Source: Pantoea eucrina (GTDB lineage Bacteria > Pseudomonadota > Gammaproteobacteria > Enterobacterales > Enterobacteriaceae). Taken from it: a stretch of DNA of 64,000 nt. The stretch spans positions 1-64,000 of the forward strand of contig NZ_MIPP01000013.1 of assembly GCF_002095385.1 (NCBI RefSeq), in the 5' to 3' direction. Each line of letters begins with the position of its first letter. Positions within the stretch are counted from its first letter, which is position 1. Both the position numbers and the translations under genes were made by a program. Of the stretch, positions 47,216 to 57,014 are shown piece by piece. The notes below the pieces were generated by a model, which had not been told where the DNA came from, ran no database searches, and worked only from the letters and a program-made list of their open reading frames with translations.

Positions 47216-47485
47216 TCAGGGCTGCGCTTCAGCAGAGAGCGGATCTGTGCGCTGCCGGAGCGTCTTCGCCAGGCGGAAAAATTGCTGCTGCAGCGAGGCA
47301 TCGTGCTGCTGGTTCTGCGCTTCCTGCGTCAGGTTATGGGCAAGCAGCTGGACTGCGGGCGCATCGAGCGAAAGCGTCAGACTGGTAAAGGCAGTTTCAA
47401 GGACGGTTAAACGGCGCTGCTGCTCGGCAATGAGCGCCAGCAGTTCACCAAAGGTCATCGCCTCTTCGGGTTTATCTGTGATCAT
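47216..47485 (-). CDS. Hypothetical helical protein, 89 residues
   Basis: Excellent ribosome site AGGAGGTG about 12 bases upstream. Composition is Gln/Leu/Ala-rich and helical (LLALIAEQQRRLTVLETAF), perhaps a short coiled coil. No signal peptide. Lies between bssS and dinI where E. coli has no gene. The 280 bases between it and bssS hold nothing I can name. Unknown function. Confidence 0.65.
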   Translation of the reverse strand: MITDKPEEAMTFGELLALIAEQQRRLTVLETAFTSLTLSLDAPAVQLLAHNLTQEAQNQQHDASLQQQFFRLAKTLRQRTDPLSAEAQP

Positions 47486-47583
47486 CGGTCAAACACCTCC
47501 TGTAAGCATGGCGAGGCAAGAATAGGGGATCGATAAACCTGAGTCTAGATGGCGGCTGTTTTTCTGGCGAGGGGAAATGAAAC

Positions 47584-47608
47584 AAAAAAAGCCGGGGCGA
47601 AACCCGGC
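47584..47608 (-). terminator. Terminator of dinI
   Basis: GCCGGG/CCCGGC stem followed on the minus strand by seven T, 20 bases past the dinI stop. Confidence 0.9.
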
Positions 47609-47627
47609 AAAAACGGCACATTGGCGG

Positions 47628-47873
47628 TTAATCGTGAGTAAACCAGTCGTCGGCGCTTTCCCAGGTTTCCTGCAGGAGATCGGTAATGCGGTCGCGTGAA
47701 GTTTTACAGCCGCCGGTCACGCTCAGCTGATTCCCGGTGGCATAGCGCACATTAACGTGGTGCTCGCCTTCAGGAAAATCGTGTGCAATACGACGGGAAA
47801 GCTCCGCGCTAAGCGCATCGAGTGCACCTGCGGGCAGCGGGCGGTTTTTCGCTACGGTAATATCGATACGCAT
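47628..47873 (-). CDS. dinI: DNA-damage-inducible protein DinI
   Basis: Modulates RecA filaments during the SOS response. 81 residues; MRIDITVAKNRPLPAGALDA at the start and LLQETWESADDWF at the end are as in E. coli DinI. Start 47873 is 20 bases from a LexA box. Confidence 0.95.
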   Translation of the reverse strand: MRIDITVAKNRPLPAGALDALSAELSRRIAHDFPEGEHHVNVRYATGNQLSVTGGCKTSRDRITDLLQETWESADDWFTHD

Positions 47874-47892
47874 AGACGCCTCCGGTTTAATA

Positions 47893-47912
47893 TACTGGTT
47901 ATTTGTACAGTA
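47893..47912 (-). promoter_or_regulatory. LexA (SOS) box of dinI
   Basis: TACTGTACAAATAACCAGTA on the minus strand fits CTG-N10-CAG with the flanking TA/TA of strong LexA sites. It overlaps the dinI promoter region. Confidence 0.88.
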
Positions 47913-47941
47913 TATTAATGCCGAAGGCAAGCAGTTATCGC

Positions 47942-48988
47942 TTATTCTTTAATGCGCCAGTTCAGCGTTTCGCCGGCAAGAAACGGCACCAGCGTATCGT
48001 CGCCTGCGGTGACGCTTTCAGCCACCTGCCAAGGTTCGCGGACCAGCGTCAGCGTTCCCTCGTTAAGCGGCAGGCCGTAAAAATTCGGACCGTTTTCTGA
48101 GCAGAACGCTTCAAAGTGCTGCAGGGCGTTAAGCTCTTCAAACACGGTAAGGTAGGCAGGCAGAGAGGTCGGCGCGTTGAAGACGCCCGCACAGCCGCAG
48201 CTTGCTTCTTTGGCATGCCGCAGGTGGGGCGCAGTATCGGTGCCAAGGAAAACGCGCGGATGGCCGCTGGCTACCAGCTGACGCAGCGCCTGCTGATGTG
48301 TGTTGCGCTTCAGAACAGGCAGGCAATAAAGATGAGGACGGATCCCGCCCACCAGCATATGGTTACGGTTAAACATCAGATGCTGCGGCGTAATGGTTGC
48401 GCCCAGCAGCGCATTGCCCTCAGCCACATAGTCAGCGGCCTCTTTTGTGGTGATGTGCTCCATGACTACTTTCAGGCCGGGAAACTGCTGGCGCAGCGGA
48501 TGCAGTACGGTCTCAATAAAGCGCGCTTCGCGATCAAAAATATCAATGTGGGAATCAGTGACTTCACCATGCACCAGCATCGGCATACCAATCTGCTGCA
48601 TGCGATCCAGCACCGCAGCAATCGCCGAGGTGTTTGTTACGCCGTGGCTTGAGTTAGTGGTAGCGTGTGCCGGATAGAGCTTGGCAGCGGTGAATACGCC
48701 CGCGCGAAACCCCGCTTCAATCTCATCGGGTTCGAGTGAATCGGTCAGATAGCAGGTCATCAGCGGCGTAAAATTGTGCGCAGCGGGCAGGGCGGCAAGA
48801 ATGCGCGCGCGATACTCACGGGCCGCCGCCACGCTGGTGACCGGCGGCACCAGATTTGGCATGACAATCGCCCGGCCATTCACGGCGCTGGTATAGGGCA
48901 GTACGCTTTCAAGCATCACGCCGTCGCGCAGGTGGATATGCCAGTCATCAGGGCGGCGAATGGTGATGTGCTGAGGTTGAGAGGTCAT
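47942..48988 (-). CDS. pyrC: Dihydroorotase PyrC
   Basis: Cyclises carbamoyl aspartate to dihydroorotate in pyrimidine synthesis. 348 residues, as in E. coli. Metal ligands in [10 protein letters not shown] near residue 14, a Lys for carbamylation in [12 protein letters not shown] near 103, later His in LVHGEV and MEHITTKEA, and Asp in FLGTDTAPH near 250. Start 48988 chosen by homology, with CGGAG upstream. The upstream region shows PurR and leader-hairpin control. Confidence 0.96.
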   Translation of the reverse strand: MTSQPQHITIRRPDDWHIHLRDGVMLESVLPYTSAVNGRAIVMPNLVPPVTSVAAAREYRARILAALPAAHNFTPLMTCYLTDSLEPDEIEAGFRAGVFTAAKLYPAHATTNSSHGVTNTSAIAAVLDRMQQIGMPMLVHGEVTDSHIDIFDREARFIETVLHPLRQQFPGLKVVMEHITTKEAADYVAEGNALLGATITPQHLMFNRNHMLVGGIRPHLYCLPVLKRNTHQQALRQLVASGHPRVFLGTDTAPHLRHAKEASCGCAGVFNAPTSLPAYLTVFEELNALQHFEAFCSENGPNFYGLPLNEGTLTLVREPWQVAESVTAGDDTLVPFLAGETLNWRIKE

Positions 48989-49070
48989 GGTCAGGCTCCG
49001 GCTTAAGTGAAAACAGAATGGCGCATTCAGGCCGGGGCGATATCTTAAGCGGGCAGGCAACCGTTTGCAC
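48989..49070 (-). promoter_or_regulatory. pyrC control region: PurR operator and SD-masking leader
   Basis: AGGCAACCGTTTGCAC (49055-49070, plus strand) keeps the GCAA..CGTTTGC core of PurR sites. A -10-like TAAGAT follows, and the predicted transcript begins within GCCCCGGCC. Its CCGGC (49031-49035) can pair with GCCGG (48998-49002), which overlaps the ribosome site. In E. coli a similar hairpin plus CTP-sensitive start choice regulates pyrC. Confidence 0.65.
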
Positions 49071-49096
49071 GGCTTTTTATCGCCGGAAAGCGATGA

Positions 49097-49129
49097 CCCG
49101 TGCGGCCAGATAAACGCTGGCCGCACGGG
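49097..49129. terminator. Strong hairpin downstream of yceB
   Basis: Perfect 13-bp stem CCCGTGCGGCCAG/CTGGCCGCACGGG seven bases past the yceB stop. No T run follows on either strand. Confidence 0.55.
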
Positions 49130-49135
49130 ACGGTA

Positions 49136-49699
49136 TCAGTCGGTGAAAGGGATCACCAGCTGACCCGGTTTGACTTCCAGTCCTTTCGCCAGCTTTTTCG
49201 CCAGCGCTTCGCCTTTACTGCGGTCAGCGCTCAGCAGGTAGGCGGGCCGTTCATTGAAATAGTGCTGCAGGGACTGATTGAGATAGGGGGTCAGCGTTTT
49301 CACAATCGACGCCATTTTTTCCGGTACGACCTGCGCATCAACAATCGACAGGTTGTGCAGATAGATAGCGCCTTCCTGCGCGTTATAAACCGGCTGTGCC
49401 TTCATTTTCAGCAGCATCTCAGCCTGCTGCGGACCAAACAGTGAGGTGACATCAATTTTCGCTTTACCGGAGAGGGTGACGCGGTCAGGTTCTTCACGTC
49501 CGATTTCACTGCTGAGATCGCTGAGTACGATATGCGCATTGATAAGGCCGGATACGCCGATCTCTTTTTCAAAATTGTTGCGCTTTTGCAGCGCCTGGTT
49601 CACTTCCTGTTCCGTGATGGTGTATTGCGTCAACTGATTACAGCCGCTGAGCAGCAGCATGCCGAACAGCGCCGCGATCCCATAAAATTTCTTTTTCAT
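49136..49699 (-). CDS. yceB: YceB family (DUF1439) lipoprotein
   Basis: 187-residue lipoprotein with lipobox MLLLSGC near residue 20, followed by Asn at the +2 position. A tubular lipid-binding-like domain includes VTLSGKAKIDVTSLFGPQQA and the start of E. coli YceB (NQLTQYTITEQEVN). Start 49699 gives a clean signal peptide. Precedes pyrC with a hairpin between. Confidence 0.9.
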   Translation of the reverse strand: MKKKFYGIAALFGMLLLSGCNQLTQYTITEQEVNQALQKRNNFEKEIGVSGLINAHIVLSDLSSEIGREEPDRVTLSGKAKIDVTSLFGPQQAEMLLKMKAQPVYNAQEGAIYLHNLSIVDAQVVPEKMASIVKTLTPYLNQSLQHYFNERPAYLLSADRSKGEALAKKLAKGLEVKPGQLVIPFTD

Positions 49700-49775
49700 T
49701 GCATCCTCGTTCCGGTGTGGCAAACAGCGCTAAGCCTGCCTGAATCGGCGCAAGGTGTCATCAGATAAGATGAGA

Positions 49776-49791
49776 AACCCGCGAACGGGTT
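49776..49791 (-). terminator. Possible terminator of grxB
   Basis: AACCCG/CGGGTT stem whose minus-strand loop is TTCG, followed by TCTCATCTT. Confidence 0.55.
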
Positions 49792-49807
49792 CCTCCCGGT
49801 TTAACAT

Positions 49808-50455
49808 TCAGGCGGCGATAGAAGAGAGCAGATTAACCTGCGTCTGTTTCGCCATGTTATCGCGGTAATCGGTGACGCGGCTTGGCCAGTCGATGCCGGA
49901 CACCAGCGTCAGTGAGCGCAGCAGCGGGAAGAGGTTGATATCATCCTCGGACAGCTCGCCGTTAACGGCGTTAGGCTTCACAATCAGCCGATCCAGCTGG
50001 CGCAGATCGTCACTGATCTTCTTGATCAGGCCAGGCGCATGTTTACGCAGCTCGGTGAAATCACCGAGGCTCGCCTCTTTTTTATCGTGAAAATAGCGTC
50101 GCGCTTCCGGGGTGGCAAATTCAGCAAAAGCAGCATCGGCGATACGCGGGATTAAAAGCTTATTGATATAGCCGTTGACGTGGCGCAGCCAGTCGGCGAT
50201 AGCGGGATTGGTTCTGCCGGTCAGCAGCGGTTCGCCATCCTGTTTGTCTACCCAATGCACAATATCCATGCTCTCCGGCATGGCGCTGCCGTCCGCTTTT
50301 TGCAATACCGGCGCCATTTTCTGGCCGATTAATTTTACCGGCGTCGCCTCGTCATCATTGAGCATAACCACCAGTTCTACCGGCAGATTCTTTAAGCCAA
50401 AAATCATGCGCGCTTTGACGCAGAAGGGGCAGTGATCGTAGATGTAAAGTTTCAT
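49808..50455 (-). CDS. grxB: Glutaredoxin 2
   Basis: GST-like glutaredoxin that reduces disulfides with glutathione. 215 residues; active-site CPFC in [12 protein letters not shown], cis-Pro region [10 protein letters not shown] and [13 protein letters not shown], then an all-helical C-terminal domain. Cytosolic. Next to yceB and rimJ, as in E. coli. Confidence 0.96.
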   Translation of the reverse strand: MKLYIYDHCPFCVKARMIFGLKNLPVELVVMLNDDEATPVKLIGQKMAPVLQKADGSAMPESMDIVHWVDKQDGEPLLTGRTNPAIADWLRHVNGYINKLLIPRIADAAFAEFATPEARRYFHDKKEASLGDFTELRKHAPGLIKKISDDLRQLDRLIVKPNAVNGELSEDDINLFPLLRSLTLVSGIDWPSRVTDYRDNMAKQTQVNLLSSIAA

Positions 50456-50649
50456 CCCGTTTCTCCTGTGGTTTTCCGGGTGAGGGATTCACCCTTTTTC
50501 CGATCCTGCCGGAAGTATGGAAGAGAACCGTGGAAGGGGCAAACCCTGCCCCTGTTCAGCAACGTTGTGTCGCAGCCTGTGGGGCGGTTATAGTGAAGAA
50601 AACGCCAGCGGCGTTCCGCTCTCTTTCGCTAAGGATTTCAGGAGATTCG

Positions 50650-51246
50650 ATGTTTGGCTATCGCTCTGCAGGCCCGCGCGTGCGGCTTACGACCGATCGT
50701 CTGGTGGTGCGTCTGGTGCATGAACGCGACGCCTGGCGGCTGGCAGACTATTACGCAGAAAACCGCGCGTTCCTCAAACCGTGGGAGCCGGTGCGCGATG
50801 ACAGCCACTGCTATCCCTCCGGCTGGCAGGCGCGGCTCGGCCTGATTGGCGATCTGCATAAGCAGGGCTCAGCTTTCTATTTTGTGCTGATGGACCCCGA
50901 TGAACATGAGATCCGCGGCGTGGCAAATTTCAGCAACGTGCTGCGTGGCTCCTTTCACGCCTGCTATCTCGGCTATTCGCTGGGCGAAAAGTGGCAGGGG
51001 CAGGGCATGATGTTTGAAGCGCTGCAGTCGGCTATTCGCTATATGCAGCGACAGCAGCGCATGCACCGCATTATGGCTAACTATATGCCGCACAATCAGC
51101 GCAGCGGCGATCTGCTGGCACGGCTCGGCTTCGAGCAGGAAGGCTATGCAAAAAACTATCTGCTTATTGATGGCTGCTGGCAGGATCACGTACTGACGGC
51201 GCTGACCTGGCACGCGTGGACGCCGGATAAGCGCACTCAATTTTAA
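50650..51246 (+). CDS. rimJ: Ribosomal-protein S5 alanine N-acetyltransferase RimJ
   Basis: GNAT-family enzyme that acetylates the N terminus of ribosomal protein S5. 198 residues, beginning [20 protein letters not shown] as in E. coli. The acetyl-CoA loop is [13 protein letters not shown], followed by [25 protein letters not shown] precedes the ATG at 50650; the longer upstream frame is not coding. Leads rimJ-yceH-yceM. Confidence 0.95.
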   Translation: MFGYRSAGPRVRLTTDRLVVRLVHERDAWRLADYYAENRAFLKPWEPVRDDSHCYPSGWQARLGLIGDLHKQGSAFYFVLMDPDEHEIRGVANFSNVLRGSFHACYLGYSLGEKWQGQGMMFEALQSAIRYMQRQQRMHRIMANYMPHNQRSGDLLARLGFEQEGYAKNYLLIDGCWQDHVLTALTWHAWTPDKRTQF

Positions 51247-51260
51247 AAGGAAACGGATCC

Positions 51261-51896
51261 ATGAAAATCGCGCTCTCTTCCCAGGCGCTACGCGTGCTGG
51301 GTGCGCTGCTGGAAAAGCAGATCGCTACGCCTGAATATTACCCTCTGTCGCTGAACGGTGTGGTAGCCGCCTGTAATCAGAAATCGAACCGCGAGCCGGT
51401 TATGACGCTCAGCGAAGAGGAGGTGCAGGCGCAGCTGGATGAGCTGGTTAAAAAGCACCTGGTCACCGCCAGCAGCGGCGCCAGCCAGCGAGTCAGCAAA
51501 TATGCGCAGCGCTTCTGTAACTCTGCGTTTGGTCAGCTGCAGCTCAGCGCCGCCGAAGTCGCGGTGATGACCCTGCTGCTGCTGCGCGGGGCGCAAACGC
51601 CAGGCGAGCTGCGTACCCGCAGCGGCAGGCTGTATGAGTTCAGCGATGTCAGTGAGACCGAACAGACGCTGGAGGGGCTGATGAGCCGGCAGGAGGGACC
51701 GCTGGTGGCAAAAATGGCGCGTGAGCCGGGCCGCCGCGAAAGCCGCTACCGGCACCTGCTGGCCGCAGAGGAGACGACCTGCTCGCCGTCTCCCGCCGCC
51801 GGTGAAGCGGAGCTTAGCGATCGGGTTGCCGCGCTGGAGCAGCAGGTGGCTGAACTGCAGATGCAGCTGACTCAGCTGCTGGCACAGGAGCATTAA
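51261..51896 (+). CDS. yceH: YceH family (DUF480) protein
   Basis: 211 residues with two winged-helix units: [20 protein letters not shown] at the N terminus and [20 protein letters not shown] near residue 97. A C-terminal coiled coil follows ([17 protein letters not shown]). AAAAGGAAAC precedes the ATG. Possibly DNA-binding; role unknown. 14 bases after rimJ. Confidence 0.93.
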   Translation: MKIALSSQALRVLGALLEKQIATPEYYPLSLNGVVAACNQKSNREPVMTLSEEEVQAQLDELVKKHLVTASSGASQRVSKYAQRFCNSAFGQLQLSAAEVAVMTLLLLRGAQTPGELRTRSGRLYEFSDVSETEQTLEGLMSRQEGPLVAKMAREPGRRESRYRHLLAAEETTCSPSPAAGEAELSDRVAALEQQVAELQMQLTQLLAQEH

Positions 51897-51897
51897 G

Positions 51898-52818
51898 ATG
51901 ACGCTGCGAATTGGTATTGCCGGTTTAGGCGGGATTGCGCAGAAAGCCTGGCTGCCGGTGCTCTCGCAGGCAGAAAGCTGGCAGCTGGTGGGGGCGTTTT
52001 CACCCAATCAGGTTAAGGCGGAGGCGGTATGCGCCCGCTATCGTATTCCCTGTTTTGACCGGCTTGACGCCCTGGCCGCCGCCTGCGACGCCGTGTTCGT
52101 GCACAGCAGCACCGCCTCACATTTTGAAGTGGTTCAGGCCCTGCTGCTGGCGGGCAAAGATGTCTGCGTGGATAAGCCGCTGGCAGAGACGCTGCAGCAG
52201 GCTGAAGCGCTGGTCGCGCTGGCGGAAAAACGGCAGCGCAAACTCATGGTGGCGTTTAACCGGCGCTTTGCCCCGCGCTATCAGCAGCTGAAGCAGGAAA
52301 TGCCGCGCGCCGCCTCGCTGCGGATTGAAAAGCATCGCATGGACAGCGTGGGTCCGCAGGGGCTGCGCTTTACGCTGCTGGATGATTATCTGCACGTGGT
52401 GGATACCGCCCTGTGGCTGGCGGGGGGCAAACTGCAGCCGGGTGATGGCCATATCCGGACCACAGATGAAGGCGCACTGCTCTACGCAGAGCACCATTTC
52501 AGCGCCGGCGGGCTTCAGGTCTCTACCAGTATGCACCGGCGCGCCGGCACGCAGCGGGAGGTGGTCACCGCGGTCTGCGACGGAGACTACTACCAGATTG
52601 AGGAGATGCGCGACTGGCAGCAGGAGAACAGCCGCGGGCTGCTGCGTGAGGTGCCGCCTGCGTGGCAAAGCCATCTGACGCAGCGCGGTTTTACCGGCGC
52701 GGCGCATCACTTTATCCGCTGCGTGGAAAATCAGACTATGCCTGAAACCAGCGGCGAGCAGGCGCTGGTGGCGCAGCGTCTGACAGAAAAACTGATCCGC
52801 GAGGTGGAGCGGGAATAA
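51898..52818 (+). CDS. yceM: Gfo/Idh/MocA-family oxidoreductase YceM (MviM)
   Basis: NAD(P)-dependent dehydrogenase family. 306 residues; Rossmann start LRIGIAGLGGIAQKAWLPVL, then the catalytic-type motif CVDKPLAETLQQAE with Lys near 95 and the C-terminal alpha/beta domain. Substrate unknown. One base after yceH, so translationally coupled, and followed by murJ, as in E. coli. Confidence 0.93.
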   Translation: MTLRIGIAGLGGIAQKAWLPVLSQAESWQLVGAFSPNQVKAEAVCARYRIPCFDRLDALAAACDAVFVHSSTASHFEVVQALLLAGKDVCVDKPLAETLQQAEALVALAEKRQRKLMVAFNRRFAPRYQQLKQEMPRAASLRIEKHRMDSVGPQGLRFTLLDDYLHVVDTALWLAGGKLQPGDGHIRTTDEGALLYAEHHFSAGGLQVSTSMHRRAGTQREVVTAVCDGDYYQIEEMRDWQQENSRGLLREVPPAWQSHLTQRGFTGAAHHFIRCVENQTMPETSGEQALVAQRLTEKLIREVERE

Positions 52819-52937
52819 CGCCTTGTAACACTCGGTACTGGTCATTTGCCGCGACCTCAGTAGACTAACGCCGGGCATCGCGGATGCCCGTGCTGCATGG
52901 CGCTTTTTCCCGACTTTTTCAGGACGCACCCTTCATT

Positions 52938-54476
52938 ATGAATTTGCTAAAATCGCTGGCTGCGGTCAGTTCGATGACCCTGTTTTCCCGCGTGCTGGGC
53001 TTTGCCCGCGATGCCATTGTGGCGCGCGTATTTGGCGCCGGAATGGCGACGGATGCGTTTTTTGTAGCGTTTAAGCTGCCCAACCTGCTGCGCCGGATTT
53101 TTGCCGAGGGCGCGTTCTCGCAGGCGTTTGTCCCGATTCTGGCGGAGTACAAAGCGAAGCAGGGTGAAGAGGCGACGCAGGTCTTTGTGGCGTATGTGTC
53201 AGGCCTGCTGACGCTGGCGCTGGCTGTGGTGACGGTACTGGGCATGCTCGCCGCGCCCTGGGTGATTATGATCACGGCCCCTGGCTTTGCGGATACCGCC
53301 GATAAATTTGCCCTCACCAGCGCGCTGCTGCGGGTGACGTTCCCCTATATTATGCTGATCTCGCTGGCGTCGCTGGCGGGGGCGATCCTCAACACCTGGA
53401 ATCGCTTTTCGGTTCCGGCGTTTGCGCCCACGCTGCTGAATATCAGCATGCTCGGCTTTGCGCTATTTGCCGCACCGCACTTTAATCCGCCAATTATGGC
53501 GCTGGCGTGGGCGGTGGTGGTAGGCGGCGTGCTGCAGCTTGGCTACCAGCTGCCGCACCTGAAGAAGATTGGTATGCTGGTGCTGCCGCGCATTAATCTG
53601 CGCGATGCCGGCGTCTGGCGCGTGATGCGCCAGATGGGACCGGCGATCCTCGGCGTATCGGTCAGCCAGATTTCCCTTATCATCAATACCATTTTCGCCT
53701 CCTTTCTGGTGTCAGGTTCCGTCTCCTGGATGTACTACGCTGACCGCCTGATGGAGTTTCCCTCTGGCGTGCTGGGCGTGGCGCTGGGGACCATTCTGCT
53801 GCCGTCGCTGGCGAAGAGCTTCTCCAGCGGCAACCAGGCTGAGTATTCGCGGCTGATGGACTGGGGATTACGCCTCTGTTTTCTGCTGGCGCTGCCCTGC
53901 GCGGTGGCGCTGGGCATTCTGGCCGGACCGCTGACGGTGGCGCTGTTTCAGTACGGGAAATTTACCGCGTTTGATGCGGCAATGACGCAGCGCGCGCTGA
54001 TCGCCTATTCCGTCGGCCTGATGGGGCTGATTGTGGTCAAGGTGCTGGCGCCAGGATTTTACTCGCGGCAGGATATTAAAACGCCGGTGAAGATAGCGAT
54101 AGTGACGCTGATTATGACGCAGCTGATGAATCTGGCGTTTATCGGTCCGCTGAAACATGCGGGGCTGTCGCTGTCGATTGGGCTGGCGGCCTGCCTCAAC
54201 GCCGCGCTGCTCTACTGGCAGCTGCGCAAACAGGATATTTTTCAGCCACAGCCAGGCTGGATGGGTTTCTTATTACGCCTGTTTATCGCGGTTGCGGTCA
54301 TGGCCGCCGCGCTGCTGGGGATGCTGCAGGTGATGCCTGCCTGGGAAGAGGGCGAGATGGCCTGGCGGCTGGTGCGCCTGGCGGCGGTCTGTGCCGTCGG
54401 CGGGGGAGCCTATTTTGTGGTGCTTGGCGCGCTCGGGTTCCGGCCGCGCGATTTTGCCCGCCGCACCGTTGCCTGA
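52938..54476 (+). CDS. murJ: Lipid II flippase MurJ
   Basis: Essential inner-membrane flippase of the peptidoglycan precursor lipid II. 512 residues, 14 helices; [20 protein letters not shown] at the N terminus contains the conserved cavity Arg residues, and [20 protein letters not shown] follows. Start 52938 ([12 protein letters not shown]) agrees with E. coli; the ORF's earlier in-frame codons are not needed. Confidence 0.97.
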   Translation: MNLLKSLAAVSSMTLFSRVLGFARDAIVARVFGAGMATDAFFVAFKLPNLLRRIFAEGAFSQAFVPILAEYKAKQGEEATQVFVAYVSGLLTLALAVVTVLGMLAAPWVIMITAPGFADTADKFALTSALLRVTFPYIMLISLASLAGAILNTWNRFSVPAFAPTLLNISMLGFALFAAPHFNPPIMALAWAVVVGGVLQLGYQLPHLKKIGMLVLPRINLRDAGVWRVMRQMGPAILGVSVSQISLIINTIFASFLVSGSVSWMYYADRLMEFPSGVLGVALGTILLPSLAKSFSSGNQAEYSRLMDWGLRLCFLLALPCAVALGILAGPLTVALFQYGKFTAFDAAMTQRALIAYSVGLMGLIVVKVLAPGFYSRQDIKTPVKIAIVTLIMTQLMNLAFIGPLKHAGLSLSIGLAACLNAALLYWQLRKQDIFQPQPGWMGFLLRLFIAVAVMAAALLGMLQVMPAWEEGEMAWRLVRLAAVCAVGGGAYFVVLGALGFRPRDFARRTVA

Positions 54477-54486
54477 GTGCGCATTG

Positions 54487-54509
54487 CCAGGGCAGCCCGG
54501 CTGCCCTGG
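54487..54509. terminator. Hairpin between convergent murJ and flgN
   Basis: CCAGGGCAG/CTGCCCTGG stem with CCCGG loop, placed between the two stops; no T run. Confidence 0.5.
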
Positions 54510-54523
54510 TCGCGGCTGAGGCC

Positions 54524-54955
54524 TCAGCCTTTGCTGCGCAGCATGGCCTGACCCAGTCCGCGTCCGTCCGGGCCATAAAAGGCCTGGGTCTGATGCGGCT
54601 TCAGCACCTGCAGCGCATCGCGGGTAAACGCGACCTGATGCTGCAGTAGCAGTCCGTTATGCTGATTGGCGTCGCGCAGCTGCTGCGTGACGCGCGCGAT
54701 AGTGGCCCAGCGCCGGGCGATATCCTGCTGACCGCGATAGGGCGCCTCTATACCGAGCGTTTTCTCCGTATTATGGCGCATCTCATCCAGATAATTTAAG
54801 GTTGTCAGCAGCGCGGCTTTATCTTCAGTAATGCGCTGCAGCAGGTTGCCGTTAACCTGACCGGCTGCGAGCTGCTGCTGCTCTTCCTCAATGATTTGAG
54901 TCAGTGAAGCCAGTACATCCTGCATTTTATCCAGGGTGGTCAGCAGATTATCCAT
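54524..54955 (-). CDS. flgN: Flagellar export chaperone FlgN
   Basis: Chaperone for the hook-filament junction proteins FlgK and FlgL. 143 residues, almost wholly helical: LLTTLDKMQDVLASLTQIIE at the start, LLQHQVAFTRDALQVLKPHQ in the C-terminal substrate-binding part. Five bases after flgM on the same strand. Confidence 0.94.
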   Translation of the reverse strand: MDNLLTTLDKMQDVLASLTQIIEEEQQQLAAGQVNGNLLQRITEDKAALLTTLNYLDEMRHNTEKTLGIEAPYRGQQDIARRWATIARVTQQLRDANQHNGLLLQHQVAFTRDALQVLKPHQTQAFYGPDGRGLGQAMLRSKG

Positions 54956-54960
54956 CGGGA

Positions 54961-55266
54961 TCAGTAGCCTTCTAAATATTTCCGGGTATCGGCAATTAAT
55001 GCATCCGCAATTTTGCCGGTATCCATTTTCAGATCGCCATTGCGGATGGCGGTTTTTAACTGCTCAACGCGAGCGGTATTAATATCGCGACTGCTGGGCT
55101 CCAGCAGCTGTGCCTGACTTGAGCTCAGACTGACTTCGGCACTCTTTTCGCTGGCGGCAGGGGCGGCCGGCGCGGAGTTCTGACGGATTCTGCCTGCGTT
55201 GTCGCTGGCGTCACGGGGTTGTACCGTGCTGACCGGTTTTGACGGTTCGGTTTTGTCGACGTTCAT
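54961..55266 (-). CDS. flgM: Anti-sigma-28 factor FlgM
   Basis: Holds FliA inactive until the hook is finished, then is exported. 101 residues; disordered N-terminal half, sigma-binding helices near the end (RVEQLKTAIRNGDLKMDTGK, ADALIADTRKYL). Start 55266 matches Salmonella FlgM and has AGGAG upstream. A FliA promoter lies 72 bases upstream, so flgM-flgN is a class 3 unit, plus readthrough from flgA. Confidence 0.94.
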   Translation of the reverse strand: MNVDKTEPSKPVSTVQPRDASDNAGRIRQNSAPAAPAASEKSAEVSLSSSQAQLLEPSSRDINTARVEQLKTAIRNGDLKMDTGKIADALIADTRKYLEGY

Positions 55267-55337
55267 GGCTTGGCTCCTGTAAGTACAGTGGAATGCGCCC
55301 ACTGAATCGGCATAGGGTTATATTTTAGCTGTTATCT

Positions 55338-55364
55338 CTATCGGCTGAACACCTCTGTTCTTTA
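55338..55364 (-). promoter_or_regulatory. FliA (sigma-28) promoter of flgMN
   Basis: Minus strand TAAAGAAC-N11-GCCGATAG, against consensus TAAAGTTT-N11-GCCGATAA, between flgA and flgM. Confidence 0.85.
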
Positions 55365-55369
55365 GCGCT

Positions 55370-56029
55370 TTAGAGTGATATCAGAATATTCCCATCCTCG
55401 CCGACGCGACCGCTTACCACCTGACCATTTCCCATACGTACCCGCACCGTCTGCGCGACGCCGGCATTGCTCAGCGCGCGGCCTTCGCTGCTGGCATTAA
55501 AGCCGTCGCCGCTCGCCGTGACCATCACCGACTGACCGGTTTTAACCCGCCACGGCTGGCGCAGCATCGAAGCCGTAACCGGCTGCCCGGGCGGTATATC
55601 CCGCAGGGCAATCGCCTCTGCGAGATGCGTGCCGTCAACCAGCGCGCGAGCCGGCAGCGTATCGAGCCGGCCCGTTTCCGTTCTGAAATCAGCCGCGCTG
55701 ACGGCAGTGCCGCGCGTGAGCTGGTGATTCGCGACCAGATAGTCACCGGTCACCTGCACCTGCACCTGCAGATAGCGGCGATTTTGTCCGCAGCTGGCGG
55801 CGATGCTCAGATTACCCCACTGACGGCTGTTACCGGGCAGCTGCAGCTGCGGCGTCTCACAGGCGGGCCACTGTGCGGATGGGGTACGAACAATAACCAC
55901 CATGCCAGCGGCGTGCTGCGGATCGCGCGCTTTAAAATAGGATGTCAGCTGCGCGTTCAGATCGGCCGCATAGCCTGGCAGCGCCAGCAGCAGTACCGCC
56001 AGAAACAGCCCTTGTGTTGCTCTGCGCAT
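55370..56029 (-). CDS. flgA: P-ring assembly chaperone FlgA
   Basis: Periplasmic helper for FlgI ring assembly. 219 residues with signal peptide (LFLAVLLLALPGYA) and a SAF-like domain (RDIPPGQPVTASMLRQPWRV near 140). GGGAGG precedes the start at 56029. Divergent from flgB across 152 bases that should hold class 2 (FlhDC-dependent) promoters. Confidence 0.94.
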   Translation of the reverse strand: MRRATQGLFLAVLLLALPGYAADLNAQLTSYFKARDPQHAAGMVVIVRTPSAQWPACETPQLQLPGNSRQWGNLSIAASCGQNRRYLQVQVQVTGDYLVANHQLTRGTAVSAADFRTETGRLDTLPARALVDGTHLAEAIALRDIPPGQPVTASMLRQPWRVKTGQSVMVTASGDGFNASSEGRALSNAGVAQTVRVRMGNGQVVSGRVGEDGNILISL

Positions 56030-56181
56030 AACGCCTCCCACTGAAAGTTGCTGATGAGTCTACCCGCTGCAAAAAAAAATCAAGGGTAAAAATAGCCGTG
56101 GTTTTTGCTGTTATTCAGACGATCGCCCTTGCAATCCCCCGATTAAGCTGTCAGCTCAAAATTTTCATTCGCGGAGGAAGC

Positions 56182-56595
56182 ATGCTCGACAAACTCGATG
56201 CCGCACTGCGATTCGGTACCGAAGCGTTAAACCTGCGTGCACAGCGTCAGGAGATTCTGGCGTCAAATATCGCTAATGCGGATACCCCCGGGTATCAGGC
56301 GCGCGATATCGACTTTGCCAGCCAGCTGAACAAAGTGATGCAGAACGGCCGCGCGCAGGGCAGCGGTCTGGCGCTGAATGTGACCTCATCGCGCCATATT
56401 GAAGCACAAACGCAGGCGCAGCCCGCGATGGATCTGCTGTATCGCATTCCCGACCAGCCCGCTGCAGATGGCAACACGGTCGATATGGATCGCGAGCGTA
56501 CGCAGTTCGCCGATAACAGCCTGAAGTATCAAACCGATCTCACCCTCATCAGCAGCCAGATTAAAGGCATGATGAGCGTACTGCAGGGGCAATAA
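56182..56595 (+). CDS. flgB: Flagellar proximal rod protein FlgB
   Basis: Rod subunit, the first gene of the flgBCDEFGHIJ operon. 137 residues; N-terminal [20 protein letters not shown] is the axial-protein signature. GCGGAGGAAGC precedes the ATG. Confidence 0.96.
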   Translation: MLDKLDAALRFGTEALNLRAQRQEILASNIANADTPGYQARDIDFASQLNKVMQNGRAQGSGLALNVTSSRHIEAQTQAQPAMDLLYRIPDQPAADGNTVDMDRERTQFADNSLKYQTDLTLISSQIKGMMSVLQGQ

Positions 56596-56597
56596 GC

Positions 56598-57002
56598 ATG
56601 GCATTGCTGAATATATTTGATATCGCCGGCTCGGCGATGACCGCGCAGTCGCAGCGGCTTAACGTCAGCGCCAGTAACCTGGCCAACGCCGACAGCGTAA
56701 CCGGACCGGATGGACAGCCCTACGTGGCGAAGCAGGTGATTTTCCAGACCAATGCCGCCCAGGGCGCGGCCACCGGCGGCGTCAAAGTGGCGGGCGTGGT
56801 CAACGATCCCACGCCCGCAAAACTGGTCTATGACCCAGGCAATCCGATGGCCGATCAGAAAGGCTACGTCAAAATGCCCAATGTGGATGTGGTCGCTGAA
56901 ACGGTCAACACCATGTCTGCGTCGCGCAGCTATCAGGCCAACGTCGAAGTCCTGAACACAGTGAAGTCGATGATGATGAAAACGCTCACCATCGGGCAGT
57001 AA
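56598..57002 (+). CDS. flgC: Flagellar proximal rod protein FlgC
   Basis: 134 residues. N-terminal [20 protein letters not shown] and C-terminal [20 protein letters not shown] helices form the rod D0 domain. Two bases after flgB. Confidence 0.97.
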   Translation: MALLNIFDIAGSAMTAQSQRLNVSASNLANADSVTGPDGQPYVAKQVIFQTNAAQGAATGGVKVAGVVNDPTPAKLVYDPGNPMADQKGYVKMPNVDVVAETVNTMSASRSYQANVEVLNTVKSMMMKTLTIGQ

Positions 57003-57014
57003 CGGAGAGATACG

